From NCBI GenBank assembly GCA_009693575.1, contig SHWZ01000011.1, positions 1 to 57,106 on the forward strand: a stretch of 57,106 nt of DNA. Reading direction: 5' to 3'. The notes under the pieces are model-generated. The model did not search any database. It was not told where the DNA came from and worked only from the letters and a program-made list of their open reading frames with translations. A program made the translations under genes and the position numbers. This stretch comes from Flavobacteriaceae bacterium (GTDB lineage: Bacteria; Bacteroidota; Bacteroidia; UKL13-3). Positions within the stretch are counted from its first letter, which is position 1. Every line of letters starts with the position of its first letter. This document shows positions 26,319 through 34,400 of this stretch, one piece after another.

Positions 26319-26743
26319 TGGCAAGAGTTTTAGCATTCGATGTGGGGCTCAAAAGGATTGGCATTGCAGCTACCGATTCGCTGCAAATAATTGCCTCGGC
26401 TGTGACCACTACCTCACCTAGAGAATTGCATACATTTTTGCAAGATTACCTTAAAAAAAATGAGGTGGAAACCTTTGTGCTTGGAAAACCGATGCAGATG
26501 AATGGTAGTGATTCCGAATCTATGAAATTGGTTGTACAGGTGCAAGAATGGTTGCAAAAAAACTATCCAGATATTGAAATATGCTTGATGGACGAACGCC
26601 TCACATCTCGTATGGCACAACATGCTTTAGTTCAAAGTGGACTCAAAAAAAAAGACCGTCGCCAAAAGGGATTGCTTGATTCTACGGCTGCTACATTAAT
26701 TTTGCAAACTTTTTTAGAAACACGTAATAACGGATTTATATAA
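26318..26743 (+). CDS. ruvX: Holliday-junction resolvase-like / pre-16S rRNA nuclease (YqgF/RuvX)
   Basis: A 141-residue RNase H-like protein. The family start VLAFDVGLKRIGIA contains the catalytic Asp8. FVLGKPMQMNGSDSE (about 56-70) and the acidic MDERLTSRMAQ (about 90-100) are conserved, and the last catalytic Asp is in LLDSTAATLIL (about 117). In E. coli YqgF matures the 16S rRNA 5' end, and RuvX-like proteins were first seen as putative resolvases. Both ends use TAATG overlaps (with the kinase before and def after), so the three genes are translationally coupled. Confidence 0.95.
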   Translation: MARVLAFDVGLKRIGIAATDSLQIIASAVTTTSPRELHTFLQDYLKKNEVETFVLGKPMQMNGSDSESMKLVVQVQEWLQKNYPDIEICLMDERLTSRMAQHALVQSGLKKKDRRQKGLLDSTAATLILQTFLETRNNGFI

Positions 26744-27300
26744 TGATATTGCCAATAATAGCTTACGGAGATTCGATACTCCGAAATGTGTCGAAAGAAA
26801 TTGATAGAATGTTTCCCAATTTGGACGAATTCATAGCCAATATGTATGAAACAATGTATGCCACCAATGGTGTTGGGATTGCAGCCCCCCAATTAGGCAT
26901 TCCGGCAAGACTTTTTGTTATCGACTCACGTGAAATGTACAATAAGGATGGAATTGAAGGACAAGGACTAAAACAGATTTTTATAAATCCTGAAATAATC
27001 AATGAGACAGGGCAAAATTGGGAATATGAGGAAGGCTGTTTGAGCATTCCGGGCATTCGAGAAAATGTGAGGAGAAGGCCCACAATTAAAGTGCGTTTCA
27101 CCAATGAAAATTGGGAGGACCAAACGACCGAATTCGATGGCTATACTGCTCGCGTAATTCAGCATGAAAATGACCACCTTGATGGAGTATTATTCATTGA
27201 TAAAATATCGCCTCTGAAAAAGCAATTGATTCGTGGCAAACTAATGGAAATACAACGAGGATGGGTGAAAGTTGACTACCGGATGCGTTTTGCTCGATAA
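26743..27300 (+). CDS. def: peptide deformylase
   Basis: A 185-residue metalloenzyme that removes the formyl group from new protein N-termini. All three motifs are present: GVGIAAPQLG (43-52), EGCLS with metal ligand Cys99 (97-101), and HENDH with His141, catalytic Glu142 and His145 (141-145). Length is normal. It starts at a TAATG overlap with ruvX; the next gene begins 13 bp after its stop. Confidence 0.97.
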   Translation: MILPIIAYGDSILRNVSKEIDRMFPNLDEFIANMYETMYATNGVGIAAPQLGIPARLFVIDSREMYNKDGIEGQGLKQIFINPEIINETGQNWEYEEGCLSIPGIRENVRRRPTIKVRFTNENWEDQTTEFDGYTARVIQHENDHLDGVLFIDKISPLKKQLIRGKLMEIQRGWVKVDYRMRFAR

Positions 27301-27313
27301 TGAATCTTTCGAT

Positions 27314-28060
27314 TTGAAAAATATATATTTTGCTTCCGACTTCCACCTAGGAATGCCCAACCATGCAGACAGTCTGCTGCGGGAGAAACGAATTGTGGCC
27401 TGGCTAGAAAGTGTACGACACGATGCAGAAATAATATATCTAGTAGGCGACCTGTTCGATTATTGGTTCGAGTACAAGTCGGTAGTGCCAAAATATTATA
27501 CTCGTTTTCTAGGCAAGCTTGCTGAACTTACTGATGCTGGCATTTGCATCGAAGTATTTTCAGGTAATCACGATGTTTGGCTATTCGATTATTTTAAAAC
27601 AGAATTTGGCATCATAGTTCACCACTCACCGATTGAAAGAAATTTTGGGGACAAAAACTTTTACATAGCCCATGGTGATGGGCTTGGGCCCGATGACAAA
27701 GGCTATAAGTTTATTAAAAAAATATTTAGGAACAGTGTATGTCAGTGGCTTTTCCGTCAACTGCACCCGGATGTGGGTAGCAGGCTTGCTAAATTTTTCA
27801 GCCATAGCAGCCGTTCCGATAGCAAACGGGACGGAGACCATTTGTTTCTCGGAGAAGACAAAGAGTGGCTCATATTTCATAGCAAAGAATTATTGAAATA
27901 TAAACAGGTTGATTTTTTCATCTACGGCCACCGACATTTGCCTATGCAGCTTGAGATTGGCGACAGTTCAATATTCACCAACTTGGGCGATTGGATTACC
28001 CATTTTACCTATGCTGTGTTTGATGGCAAGAAGCTTGAATTGAAGACCTTCAACTCCTGA
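27314..28060 (+). CDS. UDP-2,3-diacylglucosamine diphosphatase-like phosphoesterase (LpxH-like)
   Basis: A calcineurin-like phosphoesterase of about 248 residues. Motifs in order are FASDFHLG (7-14), GDLFDYWFE, FSGNHDVW, YIAHGDG, and YGHRHLPM, with a helical lid region between that holds RLAKFFSHSSR. This matches LpxH and LpxH-like enzymes that cut UDP-2,3-diacylglucosamine to lipid X in lipid A synthesis. No ATG is available: the product most likely starts at TTG 27314 (KNIYFASDFHLG), 13 bp after def; another TTG at 27272 would overlap def and add 14 residues. The 3' end overlaps the convergent PorT-like gene by 11 bp. Confidence 0.85.
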   Translation: MKNIYFASDFHLGMPNHADSLLREKRIVAWLESVRHDAEIIYLVGDLFDYWFEYKSVVPKYYTRFLGKLAELTDAGICIEVFSGNHDVWLFDYFKTEFGIIVHHSPIERNFGDKNFYIAHGDGLGPDDKGYKFIKKIFRNSVCQWLFRQLHPDVGSRLAKFFSHSSRSDSKRDGDHLFLGEDKEWLIFHSKELLKYKQVDFFIYGHRHLPMQLEIGDSSIFTNLGDWITHFTYAVFDGKKLELKTFNS

Positions 28061-28694
28061 AATTATAGTTTATTTGTAGCGTCATCAAGTTGTTACGGAA
28101 CCCGCGATTTGGCTGAAACCAGAGCGTATTGTTCCCTTTACTAATTGATATGACTGAATAGTGAAACCGCACTTCGGCATTCAGTCGTTTGTTTATTTTA
28201 TATCCTGAACCGCCTTGGGCACCCCATTCCCAATCTTTGAAAGGGTTGCTGCCGTATGCACCTCCATTGAGTGCTATGATATTCTGTCCAATAAGATAGG
28301 ATGCCGTTAGTCCGCCTACTGCATATACATTTTGCAGCCAATTTGCGTTCAGCCCTTTTATCTTTTGGTAGGGTATATCGTAAGTGAAAAGAAAAGGCAA
28401 TTCAATGTAGTGGAGTGATACCATGTCCCACAATCCTGTTGGTGGCTCAAACTCTTTGTATGTTTGGCGGCTGCCACGGTTGCTGTAAGCCATTTCGAGC
28501 CTAAAACTATAATGTGTTTTGAAACCTGTTTGAGCAAACACTCCTGCCCTAAGACCCAGCTTATCATAGCCGCCTACAAAGTCGCCATCAATTTGACAGG
28601 AGTTAAAGCCTAGCAATAGCCCGCCCTCCACCTTTTGAGCATGGCTGTTTTTTATTAAAAAAAAGAAGAAGAAACCAAAGACAAATCTCTTCAT
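28050..28694 (-). CDS. outer-membrane beta-barrel protein (PorT-like family)
   Basis: A 214-residue protein with a signal peptide (MKRFVFGFFFFFLIKNSHAQ). The rest is alternating beta strands with aromatic girdles, such as GGLLLGFNSCQIDGDFVGG, SFRLEMAYSNRGS, LHYIELPFLFTYD and YAVGGLTASYLIG, ending MTLQINYNF. This is the outline of the PorT-family outer_membrane_b-barrel 2 domain; some members (PorT/SprT) belong to T9SS, but a specific T9SS role is not shown here. The ATG at 28694 overlaps the yajQ stop by 4 bp (ATGA), so it is translated after yajQ. Confidence 0.8.
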   Translation of the reverse strand: MKRFVFGFFFFFLIKNSHAQKVEGGLLLGFNSCQIDGDFVGGYDKLGLRAGVFAQTGFKTHYSFRLEMAYSNRGSRQTYKEFEPPTGLWDMVSLHYIELPFLFTYDIPYQKIKGLNANWLQNVYAVGGLTASYLIGQNIIALNGGAYGSNPFKDWEWGAQGGSGYKINKRLNAEVRFHYSVISISKGNNTLWFQPNRGFRNNLMTLQINYNFRS

Positions 28695-29182
28695 GATTTC
28701 ATGTTCCCGAATTGAAGTGGAACTCCAAAGTCTTCTCGGCGGCACAATGCCATCACTGCTTGCAGGTCGTCAATTTTTTTGCTACTCACTCGGATGATAT
28801 CGTCCATGATGGCGGGTTGAACTTTCAGGCCACTATCTTTTATTTTCTTCGTAATTTTCTTGGAGGTTTCTTTGTCAATTCCCTCTTTTATTTTGATAGA
28901 TTTAATTACTGTCTTGCCGCTTGCCTGTGGGGTATCAGTTAGGTCGAAACTCATGGCATCGAAGCCTTGCTTTATGCAACGTGAAATAATGATGTCAACC
29001 ACTGCATCCACGTGCATTTCTATGTCACTAGTTATTTTAATAGATGAATTTTTCTTGTCAAACTCTATTTCGGAGCCACTGTCTTTCAAGTCGTAGCGAG
29101 TGAGCAATTCCTTGCGGGCTGTGTTCAGGCCGTTGTCGAGTTGTTGCAGGTCGGGTTTGTTGCTAATATCTAGGCTTGGCAT
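28691..29182 (-). CDS. yajQ: YajQ family nucleotide-binding protein
   Basis: A 163-residue protein, the same length as E. coli YajQ. It starts PSLDISNKPDLQQLDNGLN and shows RYDLKDSGSEIEFDKK, a GKTVIKSIKIKEGIDKETSKKI block and SSKKIDDLQAVMALCRREDFGVPLQFGN at the end. YajQ folds as two ferredoxin-like domains and has been reported to bind cyclic di-GMP in Xanthomonas; the role here is unknown. The ATG at 29182 fits the family; a TTG 45 bp upstream would place the start in the promoter. It forms an operon with the PorT-like gene through an ATGA overlap. Confidence 0.93.
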   Translation of the reverse strand: MPSLDISNKPDLQQLDNGLNTARKELLTRYDLKDSGSEIEFDKKNSSIKITSDIEMHVDAVVDIIISRCIKQGFDAMSFDLTDTPQASGKTVIKSIKIKEGIDKETSKKITKKIKDSGLKVQPAIMDDIIRVSSKKIDDLQAVMALCRREDFGVPLQFGNMKS

Positions 29183-29200
29183 AGTGGTGTTTTTTTTACG

Positions 29201-29208
29201 CAAAAGTA
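29201..29208 (-). promoter_or_regulatory. -7 box TACTTTTG of the yajQ operon
   Basis: An exact TAnnTTTG match on the minus strand, 18 bp before the yajQ ATG, with a TTG 16 bp further upstream. It is back to back with the promoter of the MbnP-like gene. Confidence 0.5.
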
Positions 29209-29236
29209 AATGATAAACTCCGGGCAACTTTCCCCT

Positions 29237-29244
29237 TAATTTTG
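29237..29244 (+). promoter_or_regulatory. -7 box TAATTTTG of the MbnP/MbnH-like operon
   Basis: An exact TAnnTTTG match on the plus strand, 14 bp before the ATG at 29259. Confidence 0.5.
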
Positions 29245-29258
29245 TTGCCTAAGCAAAT

Positions 29259-29993
29259 ATGAAAAATAGAATCCTGTCTTCTTTTGTCCTGTTTGCTACA
29301 ATTGCTTGGCAAGGCTGCAAGCCTGAAAAGAACATTGAAGCCACTATAAAATTTGTACTAACGCATAGTATCAACGGGCAAACTCCAACGATTGACGGAG
29401 CTTTGAGCTATACCAACGCAGCTGGTAACATTTTCAACCTAAAAACCCTGAAATACTACTTGAGCAATGTGGTCCTCGTGAACACAGACGGCAGTCGTAA
29501 AGAATTGAAAAACTATCAGTTTATCAACCTATCCGATGCTTCTTCACAAAATTTTAGTTTTGAAAAAATACCAAACGGCAGCTATAGCAAGATTGAATTT
29601 TATATCGGGGTAGATTCATTGGCCAACTCAACAGGAGTGCATACTGGGGCACTGGATCCTGCAAACCAAATGTATTGGGGTTGGGACTTTGGATACCGCT
29701 TTTGGTTGATAGAAGGTATTTATCAGAAAACAAGTTCAATCACCTCGGCCTTTGGTTATCATATCGGCACCGATACAAACTTGGTAAAAATGTCGCTACT
29801 CGCCAACTTTAAAATAGATGGAATAGAACGAGTCGTTACCTTGAATTGCAATTTGGATGAATTTTTCAAGGACCCAACTGTTTGGGATATTAAATCGGAG
29901 GAAACCAATCACTCATTCCCTGGACAAGAAGCAGGGGCAGCAACTTTAGCCAAAAACATGGCCGACATGTTTAGTGTCGGGAAAATAGAATGA
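29259..29993 (+). CDS. MbnP-like copper-type lipoprotein
   Basis: A 244-residue lipoprotein (lipobox IAWQGC, Cys20) with beta-sandwich sequence. The family hallmark is GALDPANQMYWGWDFGYRFW (about 130-149), containing Trp140, Trp142 and Trp149, followed by FGYHIG with His168. Members are the partners of di-heme MbnH-type enzymes. In Methylosinus trichosporium OB3b, MbnH converts a Trp of MbnP to kynurenine, which completes a copper site. Here the next gene, overlapping by 4 bp (ATGA), encodes such a di-heme protein, so the same pairing is likely. No methanobactin precursor is visible. Which Trp would be modified, and whether copper is bound, is inference. Confidence 0.78.
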   Translation: MKNRILSSFVLFATIAWQGCKPEKNIEATIKFVLTHSINGQTPTIDGALSYTNAAGNIFNLKTLKYYLSNVVLVNTDGSRKELKNYQFINLSDASSQNFSFEKIPNGSYSKIEFYIGVDSLANSTGVHTGALDPANQMYWGWDFGYRFWLIEGIYQKTSSITSAFGYHIGTDTNLVKMSLLANFKIDGIERVVTLNCNLDEFFKDPTVWDIKSEETNHSFPGQEAGAATLAKNMADMFSVGKIE

Positions 29994-31114
29994 ACAAAAA
30001 ACAAATATTACTACTGAGTTTGTTTGGCTTGTCGGCAATGCTGTTGGTGATTGTGTCGTGCAGAAAAGATCCAAAGATTTTAGAATACAGTCCAACGCCA
30101 ATTAGTGTGCAATTGCCAGCGGGAGTGAATCCATTTGTAAGTCCATCCGATAATCCACTTACTGCCGAAGGTGTGAAGTTGGGTCGAATGCTTTTTTATG
30201 ACCCTATCCTTTCGGGAAATAATGGAATGTCGTGTGCCAGTTGCCATAGCCAAAAATTTGGTTTCACTGACCAAGGCCATCAATTCAGCATGGGGATTGA
30301 TAGCATTTTTGGCGACCGTAACTCTATGCCCATCTTCAATCTTGGTTGGGAGAGGGCAATGTTTTGGGATGGTGGCTCACCAAATTTAGAAACTCAGGTA
30401 TTGGGGCCATTAAGTTCGCCCTTAGAAATGCACGAAACCATGGCCAATGCGGTCAAGGAGCTGCAAGCTGACCCTAAATACCCAAACTTGTTTTTTGCAG
30501 CTTTCGGAAGCGATTCCATTACCTCAAGCATGCTCATGAAAGCAATTGCTCAGTTTGAACGGACTGTGGTATCGTTCAATTCTTATTTTGATAGAACCTA
30601 TCCTGCCGACAAACAATTTCCTGACCCAAAAAGTAGAGGCATCATCGCATTGAACCCCAAAAATACAATTGAAAGGGGCTATAGAATATTTTCAAAAGAA
30701 AACCTACCTAACAGCGGTCACTGCTGGCATTGCCATGGTGCTGACCCTCGTACCAATTTCTTTACCGATTTTGAATACCACTTTAATGGACTTTCCTTTA
30801 ATGGCTTAGATAGTGGCAGGCAGCGAATCACCCGACTGGAGCGAGACAAGGGATTTTTCAAAACCCCCACCTTGCGAAACTTGGCCTTCACTGCTCCCTA
30901 CATGCACGATGGCCGTTTCAAAACGCTGGACGAGGTGATAGAACATTATGATCACGGGGCTATGCTTTGGAATACTAACGATGGGCTCGCAAATTTTGAT
31001 TTGGCCAAACCTATGAACTTTAGCTTTCAGGACAAGGCCGACCTCAAAGCGTTTTTGTTGAGCCTCTCAGATTCCAGTTTATTGACAAACAAGACTTTCA
31101 GCAATCCCTTCTGA
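29990..31114 (+). CDS. di-heme cytochrome c peroxidase/MbnH-like lipoprotein
   Basis: A 374-residue lipoprotein (lipobox VIVSC, Cys24) with two heme-c motifs: C82-x2-C85-H86 and C245-x2-C248-H249. This is the bacterial CcpA/MauG/MbnH layout. LFYDPILSGNNGMSCASC, a Trp in MFWDGGSPNL (Trp126) between the hemes, and LRNLAFTAPYMHDGRFKTLDEVIEHYDHG near residues 295-323 are typical. CcpA reduces hydrogen peroxide; MauG and MbnH use high-valent heme to oxidise residues of a partner protein. The ATGA overlap with the MbnP-like gene favours the MbnH role, but a plain peroxidase is possible. Confidence 0.88.
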   Translation: MNKKQILLLSLFGLSAMLLVIVSCRKDPKILEYSPTPISVQLPAGVNPFVSPSDNPLTAEGVKLGRMLFYDPILSGNNGMSCASCHSQKFGFTDQGHQFSMGIDSIFGDRNSMPIFNLGWERAMFWDGGSPNLETQVLGPLSSPLEMHETMANAVKELQADPKYPNLFFAAFGSDSITSSMLMKAIAQFERTVVSFNSYFDRTYPADKQFPDPKSRGIIALNPKNTIERGYRIFSKENLPNSGHCWHCHGADPRTNFFTDFEYHFNGLSFNGLDSGRQRITRLERDKGFFKTPTLRNLAFTAPYMHDGRFKTLDEVIEHYDHGAMLWNTNDGLANFDLAKPMNFSFQDKADLKAFLLSLSDSSLLTNKTFSNPF

Positions 31115-31447
31115 TTTTTTTTTGTGGAATGCTTGTCATGTAATAAATTTGACGGCTTTTTCAAAAATCCAAACGAATGACATCCGTAATTGCAAGCCTT
31201 CTTTTAGGGGTATCTAATAATCACCAAAATTTTATTTTTGGACTTGGATTTGATAATTCAAGTTATTCAGAATCAAACCATTCAAATTTTTTCCAGGCCA
31301 ATGCAACCATGAAGCCCAAATTGGGGTTTGGGTTAAATCAAGCCTTCATTTTTGAAATGGAATAAAATGTTGACCCACCTTGGTAGGTCAACCAAATTAT
31401 GTAAGCATAGGATAAAAAACTAATAATTAACTAACAAATAAATAAAA
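31115..31447. other. intergenic stretch before the first giant T9SS gene
   Basis: No convincing gene. Nine T (31115-31123) follow the peroxidase stop without a clear hairpin. A 62-codon frame (31177-31365) has no recognisable features. A hairpin with arms GTTGACC and GGTCAAC (31369-31392) lies about 55 nt before the next ATG, and the last 50 bp are strongly A/T-rich, as before the second giant gene. A leader role for the hairpin is possible but unproven. Confidence 0.4.
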
Positions 31448-34400
31448 ATGTATCAAATCTCTACAAAAATGTCTAAAGCAATGTCTGCGGTGTTCACTGC
31501 AGTATTTTTGCTTTTGGGGGCTTGGCTTGGCGGCAATGCCGATGCACAGTATTGCACTCCAACAATGTCGAACAAGTGCTGCAACATTGGTAACAAAAGT
31601 GTTACTTTCGGAGCCAATCTATCCTATACGATTGCGAATTATCAACAAGCAACTCAGTACTACGATGAATTTAATACTGTGAGTGCTTGTGTGAACGCAG
31701 GGAAAAAATACCAGATGGAGGTGACCGTGTGGCCTGGACCATATAGGCAAGCTGTCTGTGTTTGGATTGACTGGAACAAGAATAACACCTTTGATGTTGG
31801 AGAGATTCAAATGGATACAAACTCAATAGCACCTGGAAGCACATTATCAGATTCTGTGCTTGTGCCTTCTGGCCAATCTACTGGCGAATACCGTATGAGG
31901 GTGATGACTGACTACTATTGGTATTATAGCAATAATGGCCAAGCCTACAACCCATGCCAAGGATATTACTATGGTGATTATATCGACTTTAAGCTTACAG
32001 TAGTGAGCAATAGCGGCCTTGATTTGGCTATGGCTTCTATCATTCAACCTACTGTGTTGGCTATTGGCAACAACAACCAAGTTCAATTTTACTACCGCAA
32101 CGTATCTGCTACAAAAATTGACTCTTTCAGAGCTGGTTACCAATTTAACGGAGGAACACCTTTTATTGAGAAGGTGACAACCAATGGGGGCGGAAATGCA
32201 CTCGCACTTGCTACATGTGAGCAGGACAACTACTCATTTAGCCAAAATTTCGCAGTATCGACTGCAGGCAACTACGAACTGAAAGTTTGGGTAAGCCATG
32301 CCAACGGTACTCAACCAGACGACGACAAGAAAAACGATACCATAACCTATCAAGCTTGCACATCGCTAAGTGGTAATTACACTATTGATGGAAGCAAGGC
32401 TAGCAGTGGAAGCAATTACACCAGTTTCGCAGATGCTGGTAAGGCCTTGGGCCAATGTGGTGTATCCGGTCCTGTGACCTTTACCGTTGCTCCGGGCACC
32501 TACAGTGAGTCAATGTCAATTCCTGCAATTAATGGTTCATCTTCAGCCAATACCGTAACTTTTAATGGTGTTGATGACTCAACAAGGGTAATTACCTCAA
32601 GCAATTCCTACACCATTAGGCTTGACGGTGCAGACTATATAAAAATCAAAAATCTTGGTATTGTAAATACCAGTACTGGATTCTCGGTAGCAATGCACAT
32701 TACCAAAGAAGGCGACTATAACTATGTTGATAGTTGTACCATTCAATGTAACACTACTGGCCAAGGTATTGGATATGGTGTGTGTTCTAATACAAGCCAA
32801 TGGACCAGTGGCGATTTCGGTGAATACAATACCATCAATCACACAGAGGTAATTGATGCTTATACTTCATTTGCGTTGCAAGGTACCGGCCAAAACTCCT
32901 TGGCTCAAGAGAATAAGATTTTGAATTGCAATGGGCATGGGGCTCGTTACATGGGTCTAATGTGTTATTACCAGAACCTGCCTGAGATGATTGGAAATAA
33001 ATTTCTTTGCAAAAGCTATTATGGAGCTTACATGTATTTCCCTTCAAATATCATTTTCAATAGAAACGAGGTTACCTCTACCTATTATGGTGTGATGGGT
33101 TACTACATGAGCGATGGGCAGTTTAACAATAACATGATTTATGGCAGCCAGTATTATAGTGTGTATGCTTACCAAGCCACTAATATGTTGATGTATCATA
33201 ATACGGCATTGAACGATCAAGCTACAGGCTACGGCTTTTACATAAACGCAGGTAACGGTATTGATTTCCGTAATAATATTATACAGGCAAATGGCTCTAC
33301 TGGATATACTCTATATGCTGGTAGTACAGGCTCATTCAATATAGTAGAGTCTAATAATTATTATGCTCCAAACAGTTCAAACTTTGCATACCTCGGTACG
33401 GCCTATGCCAATAAGGCCTCTATGATGGCACAGAACGGTTTGAACAATCAAATGTATTCCGAACAATCTAATTTCATTAACACCACTGCTGGAACTTACG
33501 ACCTCCATCTTTCATCGGCTGTTCAGTCGTTGAGTGGTGATGGAACTACAGGTGTAACTGTGGATATTGATGGTGATGCTCGTTGCACACTTGCTCCATC
33601 TTTGGGTTGTGACGAAAGCAAGTTCCCAATCGCTTTACCAGTTTCTAATTTTGCTATTCCTGACACTGCTTACATAGGTAGTCCTTTCAAAGCTTTGAAT
33701 TCATCAGGACCTAATGAAGGAAAAGGATTTGAATGGTATCTAAATGGTTCAGCCAACTTATTCACGACTTCACGTAATACCGAAGTTACTTTTTATACAA
33801 CTGGATTGCATTGTATGACATTGAAAACTATCAACTGCAGTGGAAGCCACGATACCACAAAATGTTTGTACATTGTTAATCCTCCAACTAAGCCAGTTGC
33901 CGCATTCATTGCTGACAAAAATGTGATAGAGCCAAACGATGAAGTGATTTTTACAGATTTGAGCAGTGTAGGTCCTACTGGATGGGAGTGGACCATAACC
34001 CCCGGAACTATTGGAGTTGATTGGGATTACACTCAAGGTGCCGCAAGTAGTAGTCAAAGCCCTTCAGTTCAATTTTTCACCCCAGGCAGTTATGAAATTT
34101 GCTTGATTGCCAATAACAATCAAGGCTATGATACCGTTTGTAAGCAAAGTTACATTGATGTGCTTGCTGCAGAGTTCATGTGTCAGAACTCTTCAAGCAA
34201 TCTTGCTAAAGCTAAGTTTTATGATGATGGTGGCAAAACTGGTAACTACTCAACTGGTCAGGTATGTACATACCTGATTGACCCATGTGCGAAATCGGTA
34301 ACTCTTACCTTCACGTCATTCCAAACCATAAATAATGTCGGATTCCTTCGTATTTATGATGGTCTTAATGCTGCCACTGGCAAAGCTTACCATACCGGCC

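Noticed and set aside
27272-27313. TTG start at 27272 for the LpxH-like gene
   Set aside because: It overlaps def by 29 bp and adds 14 residues that are not family-like; TTG 27314 gives the normal N-terminus. The ATG at 27300 is out of frame.
31177-31365. A 62-codon frame before the first giant gene
   Set aside because: No signal peptide, family residues or coupling to neighbours; likely chance.
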